From Acidimicrobiales bacterium (lineage in GTDB: Bacteria; Actinomycetota; Acidimicrobiia; Acidimicrobiales; GCA-2861595): a stretch of 38,275 bases of DNA. The notes beneath the pieces were generated by a model. That model worked only from the letters and a program-made list of their open reading frames with translations. It had not been told where the DNA came from and ran no database searches. Numbering within the stretch: the first letter of the stretch is position 1; each line of letters starts with the position of its first letter. The stretch lies in NCBI GenBank assembly GCA_036262515.1, contig DATAIT010000105.1:1-38275 (forward strand). The letters run 5' to 3'. The position numbers and the translations under genes are program-made. Positions 1 through 7,655 of this stretch are shown here, in pieces.

Positions 1-1431
1 TGCGGCCCCTACGACACCCTCGGGTTCGCCGGGTTCTTCGGTGTCCCCGTGCGCTGGCGGCCATTGGGCGCGCCGGAGAGCTCGCCGCGCTGCCCGCCGC
101 TGCTGACCGCCGACCACGAGGTCGCCGAGCAGCCGCTGGTCCCCCAGGACGCCCTCCGCTACCTGAGCGCGCAGCGAGCCGCCGGTGCAGGACACGAGGC
201 CTTCCACGCCTCGAAAGGGAGCCTGGCCGGTCCGTTCGCGCTGGCCGAGGCGGCGGGATACGTCATGGGTCCTGCGGCCGCCGTCAGGACGCTGGCACCG
301 GGCTTGGTGCGAAGCCTGCGGGAACTGGCCACGCGCTGAGCCGCCCGCCTACGGACACGACCGGCGATCGCGGCGGAACAGGACGCCAGCTCCGGCTTCG
401 CGCTCGACGAGCGGGTCACGTTCGCCGAGAACGTCGTCCGGACCATGGGCCTGACGCGCTTCGCGCCGCTCATCGTGCTCTGCGGGCATGGCAGCTTCAA
501 CATCAACAACCCGCATGCATCGTCGTATGACTGCGGCGCGTGCGGCGGCGCCCCCGGAGGTCCGAGCGCCCGAGTGGTCGTGGCCATCCTCAACGACCCT
601 GCGGTCCGTGCCGGCCTCCGAGAGCGGGACGTCGTGGTGCCCGACGACACCCTGTTCGTCGCCGCCCAGCACGACACCGTCTCCGACGTCGTCACCGTGC
701 TCGACCGGGCGGCCGTGCCGGAGTCCCACGAACGGCTGGTGGCGGCCTTCGAGCGAGACGTTGCCGTGGCCGGTGAACGGCTTGCCGTCGAGCGCGCCGG
801 GCGGCTGCCGGGAGAGCCCGCGAAGGTCCGGGTCCGTGGGCACGACTGGGCGCAGGTGCGTCCCGAGTGGGGGCTGGCCAGCAATGCGGCGTTCGTCGTC
901 GGGCCTCGCTCGATAACCGCCGGACTCGACTTGGCATGCCGCGTGTTCCTGCACTCCTACGACGCCGAGAGCGACGGAGACGGCAGCGCCCTGGAGACGA
1001 TCATGACCGCACCACTCGTCGTCGCCCAGTGGATCTCGGCTCAGTACTACTTCTCGGCTGTCGACCCCGACCAGTTCGGCGCGGGAGACAAGACGCTGCA
1101 CAACCCGGTGGGTGGCATCGGCGTCGTCCTCGGCGAGGGGGGCGACCTCCAGGTCGGTCTCCCCGCGCAGGCGGTGGGTGTCGGGCACCGCCGCATGCAC
1201 CAGTCGCTGCGCCTGCTGGCGGTCATCCAGGCGCCCCTCGAGCGCATCGAGGCCATCATCCAGCGCAACCAGGTGCTCCAGGAGCTATTCCGCGGGAAGT
1301 GGCTGACCCTGGCCGCCCGTGCGAACGGCGACGAGCCCTGGTCCATGCGCAGCCCGGGCGGCGCGTGGGAGCCGTGGCGTCCTGCCGACGACGGCGTCGA
1401 TCACACCAAGGCGTCGCTCGAAGTGCAATGA
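1..1431 (+). pseudogene. dabA: DabA-type inorganic carbon transporter subunit, 3' part, interrupted by in-frame TGA
   Basis: Frame 1 is open from the window edge, so the 5' part lies outside. The C-terminal part shows the DabA (DUF2309/UPF0753) signature: GHGS at about 485-496, NNPHAS, then DCGACGG at about 529-549. In characterised DabA the His of GHGS and the first Cys of CGACGG are two of four zinc ligands of the beta-carbonic-anhydrase-like site; the other two would be upstream of the window. The family is the cytoplasmic partner of the NuoL-like membrane protein DabB in energy-coupled CO2/bicarbonate uptake; dabB is not visible here. A TGA at 337-339 interrupts the frame, yet recognisable family sequence (EQ...FAENVVRTMGLTRFAPLIV) resumes in the same frame directly after it, so this is a point nonsense change and not a frameshift. 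An ATG at 445 could restart a 328-aa fragment. Confident on family; less sure whether the stop is biological or an assembly error. Confidence 0.85.
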
Positions 1432-1434
1432 GAG

Positions 1435-1453
1435 GCGTCCCGCTGCGGGGCGC
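1435..1453 (+). terminator. Hairpin just after dabA
   Basis: A 7-bp stem (1435-1441 with 1447-1453, one G-U pair) and a 5-nt loop start four bases after the dabA stop codon. No T-tract follows. It sits between convergent genes, which fits a terminator. Confidence 0.4.
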
Positions 1454-1505
1454 GGCTTGCGCTCGAACACCGGTGATGCGTCGGGACCGCAGCGCCGGGC
1501 GCGCG

Positions 1506-2075
1506 TCAGGAGGAGCTAGGCGGAAGAATCGACGACAGCGGTGCGATCGAAGATAGCTGCGCCTTCTGACCACCGGTGCCCATCAGAGCAGCCGGTTGGT
1601 GCGCGAGCCCCATCAAATCGGCCTTCTTGAAACAGCCGGCAGCTTCGACGACCGCACTGCTCAGTGTCACGCCCGCGTCAACGGCGGTGCGGAAGGCCAC
1701 CGTGGCTGCGCTGGCGGCAGGAGCTCTTGGCTTCGAGGCGGCATTCCTCGTTGAGCCGCCAGGCGGTGAGGTTGGCAACGCGATGGCGGACGCCGCGATG
1801 AGACCGAAGGCGGCCACGCCGGACCGGACCCGCCGTCCACCCGTCGACGAGGCGACAGCGGCAGCCGTGGCGACGGTGGCACCTTCGGCGAGGGAGTGGA
1901 TGATGCCGTTTCCGCGAGCGAGCGCGAAGAGGACCAGTCCGACGGAGTGGAGCCACAACAGCGTCACCATGGCGTGGTGGCGACGCTGCCACACGTCGTC
2001 AGGCAGTGGGCGCCCCTTCGGCAGAACGCGCCTCAGTAGCGATCCCTGCCCGACGTCGCCCGGACCCGTCGACAT
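1506..2075 (-). CDS. Short membrane protein resembling the N-terminal membrane region of a sensor protein
   Basis: Predicted 189 aa starting at ATG 2075, just inside the end of the YHYH gene (overlap 1999-2075). Residues about 15-45 (LPDDVWQRRHHAMVTLLWLH) followed by hydrophobic segments at about 38-52, 65-82 and 90-110 resemble the membrane module found ahead of diguanylate cyclase, chemotaxis or kinase domains in actinobacterial sensors. In those proteins the third helix leads to a conserved His-rich segment; here the similarity fades after about residue 115 and the remaining 75 residues match nothing I recognise. No catalytic output domain follows. I infer a truncated or degenerate sensor, possibly not functional. 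The alternative is a genuine short membrane protein of unknown role. Confidence 0.5.
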   Translation of the reverse strand: MSTGPGDVGQGSLLRRVLPKGRPLPDDVWQRRHHAMVTLLWLHSVGLVLFALARGNGIIHSLAEGATVATAAAVASSTGGRRVRSGVAAFGLIAASAIALPTSPPGGSTRNAASKPRAPAASAATVAFRTAVDAGVTLSSAVVEAAGCFKKADLMGLAHQPAALMGTGGQKAQLSSIAPLSSILPPSSS

Positions 2076-2901
2076 GCCAGCACAGGTGTAGTCGGTGTCG
2101 GTCGGGCTTTCGGGCGTCTTGAGCGCTCGAGGGCAGGGCGCCGCCCGCTGTTCGTTGCACGTAGATCCCGAAGCCGTCGAGGGCATAGCCGAACAGGCCC
2201 GGGTCGAAGCCGGCGACATCGGACCAGCACGACGACAACGAGTGGTAGTGGTACTGGCCCGTCCGCTCGGGATGGCCGTCACAATCGTCCTGCACCTCGT
2301 GACCGGCGGCGTCCCGGCCCATGGCGTCGAAGGCGCTGTAGATCGCCACCCCGAGCACGCTGACCCCGATGGTGCCCCCGACGCACGACGGTGCCGGCGC
2401 CGTCTCGGGAGCGGGCAGGTCGACATCGAGCGTGTAACCCGTGACGGAATTGGGGTTGCGGTCGTACCGATAGGCCGGGTCGTCGGCGGCGATCGGGAAC
2501 GTGCCGGTGGGCACGGTGGGCAGCCCGTTGCCCGTGAGCGTCTCGCCGCCTCCGGACGTCCGGCCCGTGAGACTTCCGTGGCGGTCGATGGAGCCCCGCA
2601 CGGCGAGCTTGGCGGCCGGGTCCCATGTGCCGGCCGCGACGTCGATCCACGGACCGTCGCGGAAGGCGCCTCCACCGCCGCCGAATCGCTGGCAGCTGAA
2701 CACCGATCCCTTGGCGGGCGCCGTCGTGTACTTTCCGTCGCCCAGCGGCAGGGAGGCCGTTCCGAGGGCACTCGGAGGAGAGGGCGCCTCCTCGGCCTGG
2801 GTGGTGCTCGAGGTCGCCGTCGAGTCATCGGTCGTGGAGCACCCGGCGAACAGGGCCATCGCCACCAGGGCAGCGGGAGCGAGGCGCGGCACGCCGGGCA
2901 C
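1999..2901 (-). CDS. YHYH-domain lipoprotein
   Basis: The GTG at 2901 was chosen because it puts a lipoprotein signal directly at the N-terminus: hydrophobic stretch, lipobox LFAGC with Cys about 21, then a Ser/Thr/Asp-rich linker. A GTG at 2892 is an alternative; the frame is open to 3006 but those residues would precede the signal. The body carries the YHYH-family hallmark GQYHYHS near residue 210, with the upstream GVAIYSAFDAMGRDA segment and the downstream GYALDGFGIY segment usual for the family. Typical members continue with a second His-rich part (DECHGH...YHYH); here the sequence after GFGIY becomes Arg-rich and ends early, overlapping the next gene by 77 nt, which suggests a 3' frameshift or truncation. 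YHYH proteins are exported and their function is not established; the His pairs suggest metal binding. Confidence 0.7.
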   Translation of the reverse strand: MPGVPRLAPAALVAMALFAGCSTTDDSTATSSTTQAEEAPSPPSALGTASLPLGDGKYTTAPAKGSVFSCQRFGGGGGAFRDGPWIDVAAGTWDPAAKLAVRGSIDRHGSLTGRTSGGGETLTGNGLPTVPTGTFPIAADDPAYRYDRNPNSVTGYTLDVDLPAPETAPAPSCVGGTIGVSVLGVAIYSAFDAMGRDAAGHEVQDDCDGHPERTGQYHYHSLSSCWSDVAGFDPGLFGYALDGFGIYVQRTAGGALPSSAQDARKPDRHRLHLCWHVDGSGRRRAGIATEARSAEGAPTA

Positions 2902-3130
2902 CGTACCGCCGCTCGGAGCAGCGCGACTGTGCGCACGACCCCACGCCCCGATCGGTGGGCCGCGCATTGACAGGTGACTCCGACGGGGGCCGTTCGAGCG
3001 TGGCATCGGGAGGCGCCACCACCACTGGCGTGCGCCGTGTCTGCACTCCGGCGGGGGGTGGTGGCATGAAATCCTGCGCGTGCGGGGCGTTCACGGGAAG
3101 GTGGGAACACGACGCGGCCTTGAACTGCCC

Positions 3131-3856
3131 GTGAACACCGAAACGAAGACGAGGTCATCCGACCGCGGCCTGTTGCCCACTCCCGCGACGCCGGTCGGCG
3201 TGGTTCCCGGGTCCGGGGGCGAGCGATCCGACGGGGCGACCAGACCGGCCGCCGCCAGGCTGACGACGGCCGTGGGGATGGGCGCGCTGGCTCTGGGCAC
3301 AACCGTCCTTGCCCGGCTCGTGTGGCGGTACGGCGCCGACATGGGGTGGGACGGCTCCGGCTCGCGACTGCGCCACCCCGCCGTCGCCCTGCTCCTGTGC
3401 GCCACGGCGACCGTCGCGGTCGTCCTCGCGGGTGCGACCATGGTGCTCGGCCGTCGCAGCCGGCGCGGGCCGTTCGAGCGGGCCGTCATCGCCGTCACGG
3501 CGGCGGTCGGCGCCCTCGTCCCGCTGACCCTGACGGCCTACCCCCACAACCGATCCGCGACGCTGACGTCCGCCGAGGCCCCCGGCTGGAGCGTCCGCCT
3601 CCCGCTCACCGAGGTCCTCGGCTACCGGTCCCGGTCGGACACGCACATCGTGCTCGAGGGTCGGGCCGACGGGCGCCACTGCTCGTCCGTGCTGCGAGCG
3701 GTGACCCTCGACCTGGCCGACGGCACCGTCCTCGAGGTCAGGAGCCTCCCCACGCTCTACCCGGACGAGTCGCACGTACCGCCGCCCCCGCTTCCCCTGG
3801 ACGCGATCCGCTTTCGCGTGGACCAGGGATCGTCGGCGGTGGTGTGCTCGAGCTGA
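3131..3856 (+). CDS. Hypothetical two-TM membrane protein
   Basis: I do not recognise a family. The GTG at 3131 gives 241 aa; an upstream GTG at 3080 (258 aa) is equally open and neither start has a clear ribosome binding site. A hydrophobic segment lies near residues 45-65 and another at about 85-105, then a weaker one near 118-135. The C-terminal hundred residues look extracytoplasmic, with two isolated Cys residues (one in GRHCSS, one four residues from the end in VVCSS) that could pair. A hairpin follows 50 nt downstream. Reading frame and codon bias look genuine. It is transcribed divergently from the YHYH gene, with about 230 bp between. Confidence 0.6.
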   Translation: MNTETKTRSSDRGLLPTPATPVGVVPGSGGERSDGATRPAAARLTTAVGMGALALGTTVLARLVWRYGADMGWDGSGSRLRHPAVALLLCATATVAVVLAGATMVLGRRSRRGPFERAVIAVTAAVGALVPLTLTAYPHNRSATLTSAEAPGWSVRLPLTEVLGYRSRSDTHIVLEGRADGRHCSSVLRAVTLDLADGTVLEVRSLPTLYPDESHVPPPPLPLDAIRFRVDQGSSAVVCSS

Positions 3857-3905
3857 GCCGACGGCGCGGCCGAGGGTCCCGAGCAGCTGTCCCGCCTGTA
3901 ACGGA

Positions 3906-3929
3906 GCCGACGGTGGAAGGACCGTCGGC
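3906..3929 (+). terminator. Hairpin after the two-TM protein gene
   Basis: A perfect 9-bp inverted repeat, GCCGACGGT (3906-3914) and ACCGTCGGC (3921-3929), with a 6-nt loop, lies 50 nt after the stop at 3856 and before the next ribosome binding site. No U-tract, as is common in high-GC actinobacteria. Confidence 0.5.
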
Positions 3930-3982
3930 GCAATGAGAAGGTGTCGTCGCCGTGGAAACGGCGGAGGAGGAGGAGGAAGCCC

Positions 3983-5202
3983 ATGACCAGCGACTACGAC
4001 GCCATCATCGTGGGGGCGCGCTGCGCCGGCGCGCCGACGGCGATGCTGCTCGCCCGCCGGGGATACCGCGTGCTGCTGGTGGACAAGGCGTCGTTCCCGA
4101 GCGACACCGTGTCCACCCTCGTCATCCATGCGAGGGGCGTGTCCGCCCTTCGGTGATGGGGGATCCTCGACGACGTCGTCGCCTCCGGGGTCCGCCCATG
4201 GACACCTACAGGTTCGACTTCGACCCCGTCGTCCTCTCCGGTACACCGCATCCCGTCGACGGCAGCTCCGTTGCCTACGCCCCGCGGCGCACGGTGCTCG
4301 ACAAGGTGCTCGTCGATGCCGCAGCCGCCGCCGGAGCGGAGGTACGCGAGCGATTCACCGTGGACGAGATCCTCATGGAGGACGGTACCGTCGTGGGTGT
4401 CCGAGGCCATGGTGACGGCGGCGGGACGGTCACCGAGCGAGCACGTGTGACCATCGGGGCCGACGGCTGGAACTCCCAGGTGGCCCGGGTCGTCGACGCT
4501 CCGCGGTATCGGGAGAAGCCCGTGCTCGAAACGGCCTTCTACACCTTCTGGAGCGGTCTGTCCGTCGACGCGTTCACGTCGTTCATCCGAGGCGACAAGG
4601 GCTTCGCCGCCATTCCCACGAGCGATGGGCTGACGTTGGTGCTCGTCGGCTGCCCCTTCGCCCAGGCGAGCGCCTTCCGGGCCGACGTGGAGGGGACGTA
4701 CCTGAAGACGGTCGAGCTGGTGCCGGAGTTCGCGGAGGACCTGCGGGGCGCCACCCGCGAGGAGCGCTTCATAGGCGGCGGCGTCCCCAATTTCTTTCGC
4801 AAGCCCTTCGGGCCGGGCTGGGCACTCGTCGGCGATGCCGCGTACACAAAGGATCCGATCACCGCCCAGGGCATCACCGATGCGCTGACGGGTGCGGAAG
4901 GGTGCGCAGCGGCGATCGACGAGGCGTTCACGGGAGCGCGCCCGTACGAAGACGCCATGGGGGCCTACCAGGCGGACCGTGACGCCCGGGCGTTGCCGAT
5001 CTTCGAGTTCACCACGCAGCTGGCGACGCTCGAGCCACCGCCGCCCGAGATGCAGCACCTCCTCGGCGCGATGCAGGGAAACCAGGCGGCGATGGACGGC
5101 TTCGCCAGCGTCGTCGCCGGCAGCCTCTCGCCGGGCGAGTTCTTCGGTCCCGACAACGTGGCGACGATTCTGTCGGCGGGAGGGACCCAGTCGGCGCCGT
5201 GA
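3983..5202 (+). pseudogene. FAD-dependent monooxygenase-like oxidoreductase, in-frame stop plus frameshift
   Basis: The ATG at 3983 follows a strong purine-rich ribosome binding site (about 3963-3976). The N-terminus has the Rossmann FAD motif YDAIIVGARCAGAPTAMLLAR, then DKASFPSDT typical of geranylgeranyl-reductase/monooxygenase-like flavoproteins. The frame meets TGA at 4154-4156; family sequence (WGILDDVVASGVRP) continues in the same frame to about 4197. There one base appears lost in the C-run 4195-4197, because from ATG 4198 the homologous sequence (MDTYRFDFDPVVLSG) runs in frame +1 to 5202. The later part has the second FAD motif WALVGDAAYTKDPITAQGITDAL. Two independent lesions make loss of function likely unless they are sequencing errors. 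The intact protein would be about 406 aa. Confidence 0.85.
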
Positions 5203-5221
5203 CCACGGTCCGGCCGCCTGC

Positions 5222-5258
5222 GTGACATTCGGCCCGCATTTCACGGGACTGCGGACCC
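5222..5258 (+). promoter_or_regulatory. Tandem DosR-box-like pair upstream of the 83-aa gene
   Basis: Two sites resemble the mycobacterial DosR consensus (14-mer GGGACTTTNGNCCC): GTGACATTCGGCCC at 5222-5235 and GGGACTGCGGACCC at 5245-5258. Their starts are 23 bp apart, and they lie about 80-115 bp ahead of the ATG at 5337. A DosR-like regulator is encoded 3.6 kb away. Regulation is inferred from motif and spacing only. Confidence 0.45.
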
Positions 5259-5336
5259 TGTCTCCGCCGACCGCCCGGGCGCACCCTTGAGGCGAGGCCC
5301 CGGCGACGGACCGGGGACCGCAAGGAGGTGGAGGAA

Positions 5337-5588
5337 ATGACTGAGCGCTACACCGCCCGTGAGGACCATCCGGTGATGACCATGGCCGGGATCATGCCCG
5401 GAGGGTCCGAGATGAAGACCTGGTACAACCACGTGCCGTTCCCGACTCCCGAGCAGCTCGAGGTCAGGCGCGAGGAACTGCTCGGCGAGATCGAGGCGTG
5501 GAAGGCCGAGAAGGCACTTACCCAGGCCGGCCACACGACGCCGGAGATCACCTCCGGCCAGGTCGCTCCGACCGACAACGCGGCGTAG
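5337..5588 (+). CDS. Hypothetical small protein (83 aa)
   Basis: The ATG at 5337 has an AAGGAGG ribosome binding site at 5322-5328, a good 8-nt spacing; a GTG at 5328 is in frame but would bury that site. The protein is soluble and charged, with a Met-rich early part (VMTMAGIMPGGSEM), then a conserved-looking KTWYNHVPFPTPEQL segment and a likely amphipathic helix (EVRREELLGEIEAWKAEK). No known domain is recognised. It ends 17 nt from the convergent DUF1003 gene. Two DosR-box-like sites lie upstream, suggesting induction by low oxygen or NO, but this is inference. Confidence 0.7.
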   Translation: MTERYTAREDHPVMTMAGIMPGGSEMKTWYNHVPFPTPEQLEVRREELLGEIEAWKAEKALTQAGHTTPEITSGQVAPTDNAA

Positions 5589-5604
5589 ACACCGCGGAGC
5601 GGAC

Positions 5605-6012
5605 TCAGGTCCCCGGGGGCAAGCCCCCGACGACCTGGCGGTGGATCTCGAGCGCAAGCGCGTGGACCGCCCGAGTGAGCTCCGTGTTGACTTTGAGCTC
5701 CTGCTCCTGCTCCTTGAAGTCGTGATCAGCCTTTTCCTGTTGGAAGGTGGCCTGGCGATTCTGGCCGATCAGCACGAACGTGGACAGAAAGATCGCCTCG
5801 AGCGACACGACGAGGGTCAGGGCGGGCCATGGGTGTGTCTCCACGGCGAGCATCCACACCGAGAATGCCACGGCGTGGAGATACACGAAATTCATCGAAC
5901 CGGCGAACGACGTGATGGCGTCGGCGATCCGCAACTGCACGTCGGCCGCTTTGCGGGCCATGTGGGCAACCACAACGGGATGATGCGGGCGCGGCGGTTG
6001 CACTTCGGTCAT
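5605..6012 (-). CDS. DUF1003 membrane protein
   Basis: The 135-aa frame begins at ATG 6012, preceded by a clear GAAGGAG ribosome binding site; the longer frame to 6063 lacks one. Two membrane segments are visible (around residues 44-60, FVYLHAVAFSVWMLAV, and 66-86, LTLVVSLEAIFLSTFVLI) with the family signature SLEAIFLSTFVLIGQNRQ between helix 2 and a C-terminal charged coiled-coil-like region (QQEKADHDFKEQEQELKVN). DUF1003 proteins are inner-membrane proteins of unknown function. The gene is convergent with the 83-aa gene. Confidence 0.85.
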   Translation of the reverse strand: MTEVQPPRPHHPVVVAHMARKAADVQLRIADAITSFAGSMNFVYLHAVAFSVWMLAVETHPWPALTLVVSLEAIFLSTFVLIGQNRQATFQQEKADHDFKEQEQELKVNTELTRAVHALALEIHRQVVGGLPPGT

Positions 6013-6262
6013 GTGTGCTCCTTCGTCCGGTACGCCAGCAGCCTGCCTGCTCGGCCGCGACAAGAGACTCGTGCCTGCGGGTCGGCGCCCGCACGCGGGA
6101 TCCTATTGATCGAGTCCCGCGAAAGCGGCCAGACCATCTTCTTGTCGTCGCACATCCTCATCATCCTGGCCGTCGATGCGCAGCGCCACGAGGAGACGTT
6201 GGAGCCCGAGGTGATCGGCGCGCGGCTCCGCACTGCGTCCTCGGGGTCCGGTCGACGTCCTC

Positions 6263-6643
6263 GTGGGCTATGACCGCTCACCGGAGTCGGTTGCCGCCCT
6301 GCACGCGGTGACCGGGATCCTCGGCGATCGGCTCGGACGCCTGACCGTGGCCACGGTCGCCCCGTTCGGCGACGTCAGGGAATCGGAGCGCAAGCACGAA
6401 GAGTTGCTGCGCCACCTGGTCACCGACGTCCCGGGCTACCACCTCCGGCTGGAGATCCTCCACGGGCACCCGGCGACTGCGCTTCGCGAGCGCGCCGCCA
6501 GTGGTTCCTACGGGTTGCTCGCCCTCGGGACCCGCGGCCGAGGGCTGGCAACGGCCATCGTGGGCAGCACCGCGGACAGCCTGGCCAGCGAGAGCACGAC
6601 GCCCGTGCTTCTGTCGGCGGTTCCGAGCGGTTGGTCGACGTGA
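6263..6643 (+). CDS. Universal stress protein (UspA family), start uncertain
   Basis: The frame carries the first-strand motif VGYDRS, which provides the adenine-side Asp, and the ATP-binding signature GTRGRGLATAIVGSTADSLA near the C-terminus (G-x2-G-x9-G-S/T), so an ATP-binding class Usp. Usp domains normally begin four to six residues before VGYD; the matching residues VDVL are encoded at 6251-6262, but the only orthodox start is the GTG at 6263, since the frame upstream has no ATG/GTG/TTG before a TGA at 6212-6214. A CTG at 6233 might serve, or the 5' end is damaged. Such proteins are common DosR-regulon members in mycobacteria, and a DosR-like pair lies just downstream. Confidence 0.7.
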   Translation: MGYDRSPESVAALHAVTGILGDRLGRLTVATVAPFGDVRESERKHEELLRHLVTDVPGYHLRLEILHGHPATALRERAASGSYGLLALGTRGRGLATAIVGSTADSLASESTTPVLLSAVPSGWST

Positions 6644-6800
6644 CCGTTCGTGGGACCGAGGACGCCAACTCGGTCGCATGATGGGTTCGGAGCCGCAGCC
6701 GAGCCCGCCGGCGCTCGGCAGCGACCCGGACCTTCGCTACCGCTGACCCGGCGAGGACGGCCGGCGTGCCGCGTCATGCCCGCCCTCGCAAACACCGGGA

Positions 6801-6836
6801 GGGACTTCGGTCCTCAGTGGCGGGGACCTTCGCCCC
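6801..6836 (+). promoter_or_regulatory. Tandem DosR-box-like pair upstream of the two-TM protein
   Basis: GGGACTTCGGTCCT (6801-6814) and GGGACCTTCGCCCC (6823-6836) fit the DosR consensus GGGACTTTNGNCCC closely, with starts 22 bp apart, two helical turns. The downstream site lies about 65 bp before the ATG at 6901, where an activator would overlap the -35 region of a start near 6870. Binding is inferred from the motif and from the DosR-like recognition helix encoded at 8851-9510. Confidence 0.6.
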
Positions 6837-6900
6837 GTGTGCTTCCGGAGTCGTTTCCCTACCGTCGAAACCAACACCAGACCTGACAAGGAGCCGAGCG

Positions 6901-7569
6901 ATGAAGACCTTCGCAACGAAGCAGAAGACAGGAGTGCAAACCAAGGCCAAGAGCACCGAGCCCGTGATCGCCCTGAAGCGCCGCACGATCGACAGCGTGC
7001 TGATCGCGTTCGGGGGGGTTCTCACCGCCGCTCTCGTCGTGGCCGGTGCCCTGTTGACCTGGGGCGCCAACTTCGCCGGCGACTACGTGGGCGACGAGCT
7101 GTCCTCGCAGAACATCACGTTTCCCCCTGCGGCCGATCTCCGCGAGGAAGGTCGCACCGACCTGCTGAAGTACGCGGGCCGTTCGGTCGACACGGGCCCC
7201 GAGGCGGAGGCGTACGCCAGCTTCATCGACGGACATCTCCAGAAGATCGCAGGCGGCGCGACCTACGCCGATCTCGGAGCCCCCGAGGCGGCCGCCAAGG
7301 AGGCCGTGAAGGCCGCCACCACCAAGGGTTCCGATCAGGCCACCATCGCCGGGCTGCAGGGCAAGGCCGATGCCATCACCGCCCAGCGGAACACCCTGTT
7401 CAAGGGAGAGACGCTCCGCGGCCTGCTCCTCACCGCCTTCGCCTGGGCCACGGTCGGGAAGATCGCCGGCTACGCAGCGTTCGGAGCGTTCCTCGCCGGT
7501 GCCGCGATGCTGGTCCTCGTCCTCCTGGGCCTGCGCCATCACCACAAGGTGCTGGTGCACCAGAGCTAG
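6901..7569 (+). CDS. Hypothetical two-TM membrane protein, candidate DosR-like target
   Basis: The ATG at 6901 has an AAGGAG site at 6888-6893. The 222-aa protein has a basic N-terminal tail, TM1 at about 34-55, an extracytoplasmic middle of roughly 120 residues (containing QNITFPPAADL and several Ala-rich helices), and TM2 at about 185-212, ending in a His-rich LRHHHKVLVHQS tail. There are no cysteines or catalytic motifs. Proteins of this layout are common in actinobacteria, but I know of no assigned function. Two DosR-box-like sites lie upstream and a strong hairpin follows. Confidence 0.75.
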   Translation: MKTFATKQKTGVQTKAKSTEPVIALKRRTIDSVLIAFGGVLTAALVVAGALLTWGANFAGDYVGDELSSQNITFPPAADLREEGRTDLLKYAGRSVDTGPEAEAYASFIDGHLQKIAGGATYADLGAPEAAAKEAVKAATTKGSDQATIAGLQGKADAITAQRNTLFKGETLRGLLLTAFAWATVGKIAGYAAFGAFLAGAAMLVLVLLGLRHHHKVLVHQS

Positions 7570-7604
7570 CTCCCGGCACCCGACGGCCGAGAGGCCGTGG
7601 GAGC

Positions 7605-7638
7605 AACGAGGCAGCCCTTCCCCGGGGGCTGCCTCGTT
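7605..7638. terminator. Strong bidirectional hairpin between convergent genes
   Basis: A perfect 13-bp inverted repeat (7605-7617 AACGAGGCAGCCC, 7626-7638 GGGCTGCCTCGTT) with an 8-nt loop stands between the stop of the two-TM gene at 7569 and that of the sensor kinase at 7658. It can act on both strands. Confidence 0.8.
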
Positions 7639-7655
7639 CGCGCGCGCTCCTGCAC

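Noticed and set aside
337-339. TGA read as selenocysteine or recoded sense codon in dabA
   Set aside because: No SECIS-like hairpin was seen just after it, DabA has no selenocysteine position there, and many intact genes in the window end in TGA.
1576-2091. Plus-strand 171-aa frame opposite the sensor-like membrane protein
   Set aside because: The minus strand shows hydrophobic segments and a family-like WQRRHH pattern; the plus-strand product has no motif. The minus call itself is only moderately sure.
6099-6119. CGCGGGA...TCCCGCG inverted repeat ahead of the Usp gene as a DosR box
   Set aside because: The arms are in a different arrangement and 14 bp apart; it does not fit the GGGAC-N5-(G)NCCC pattern.
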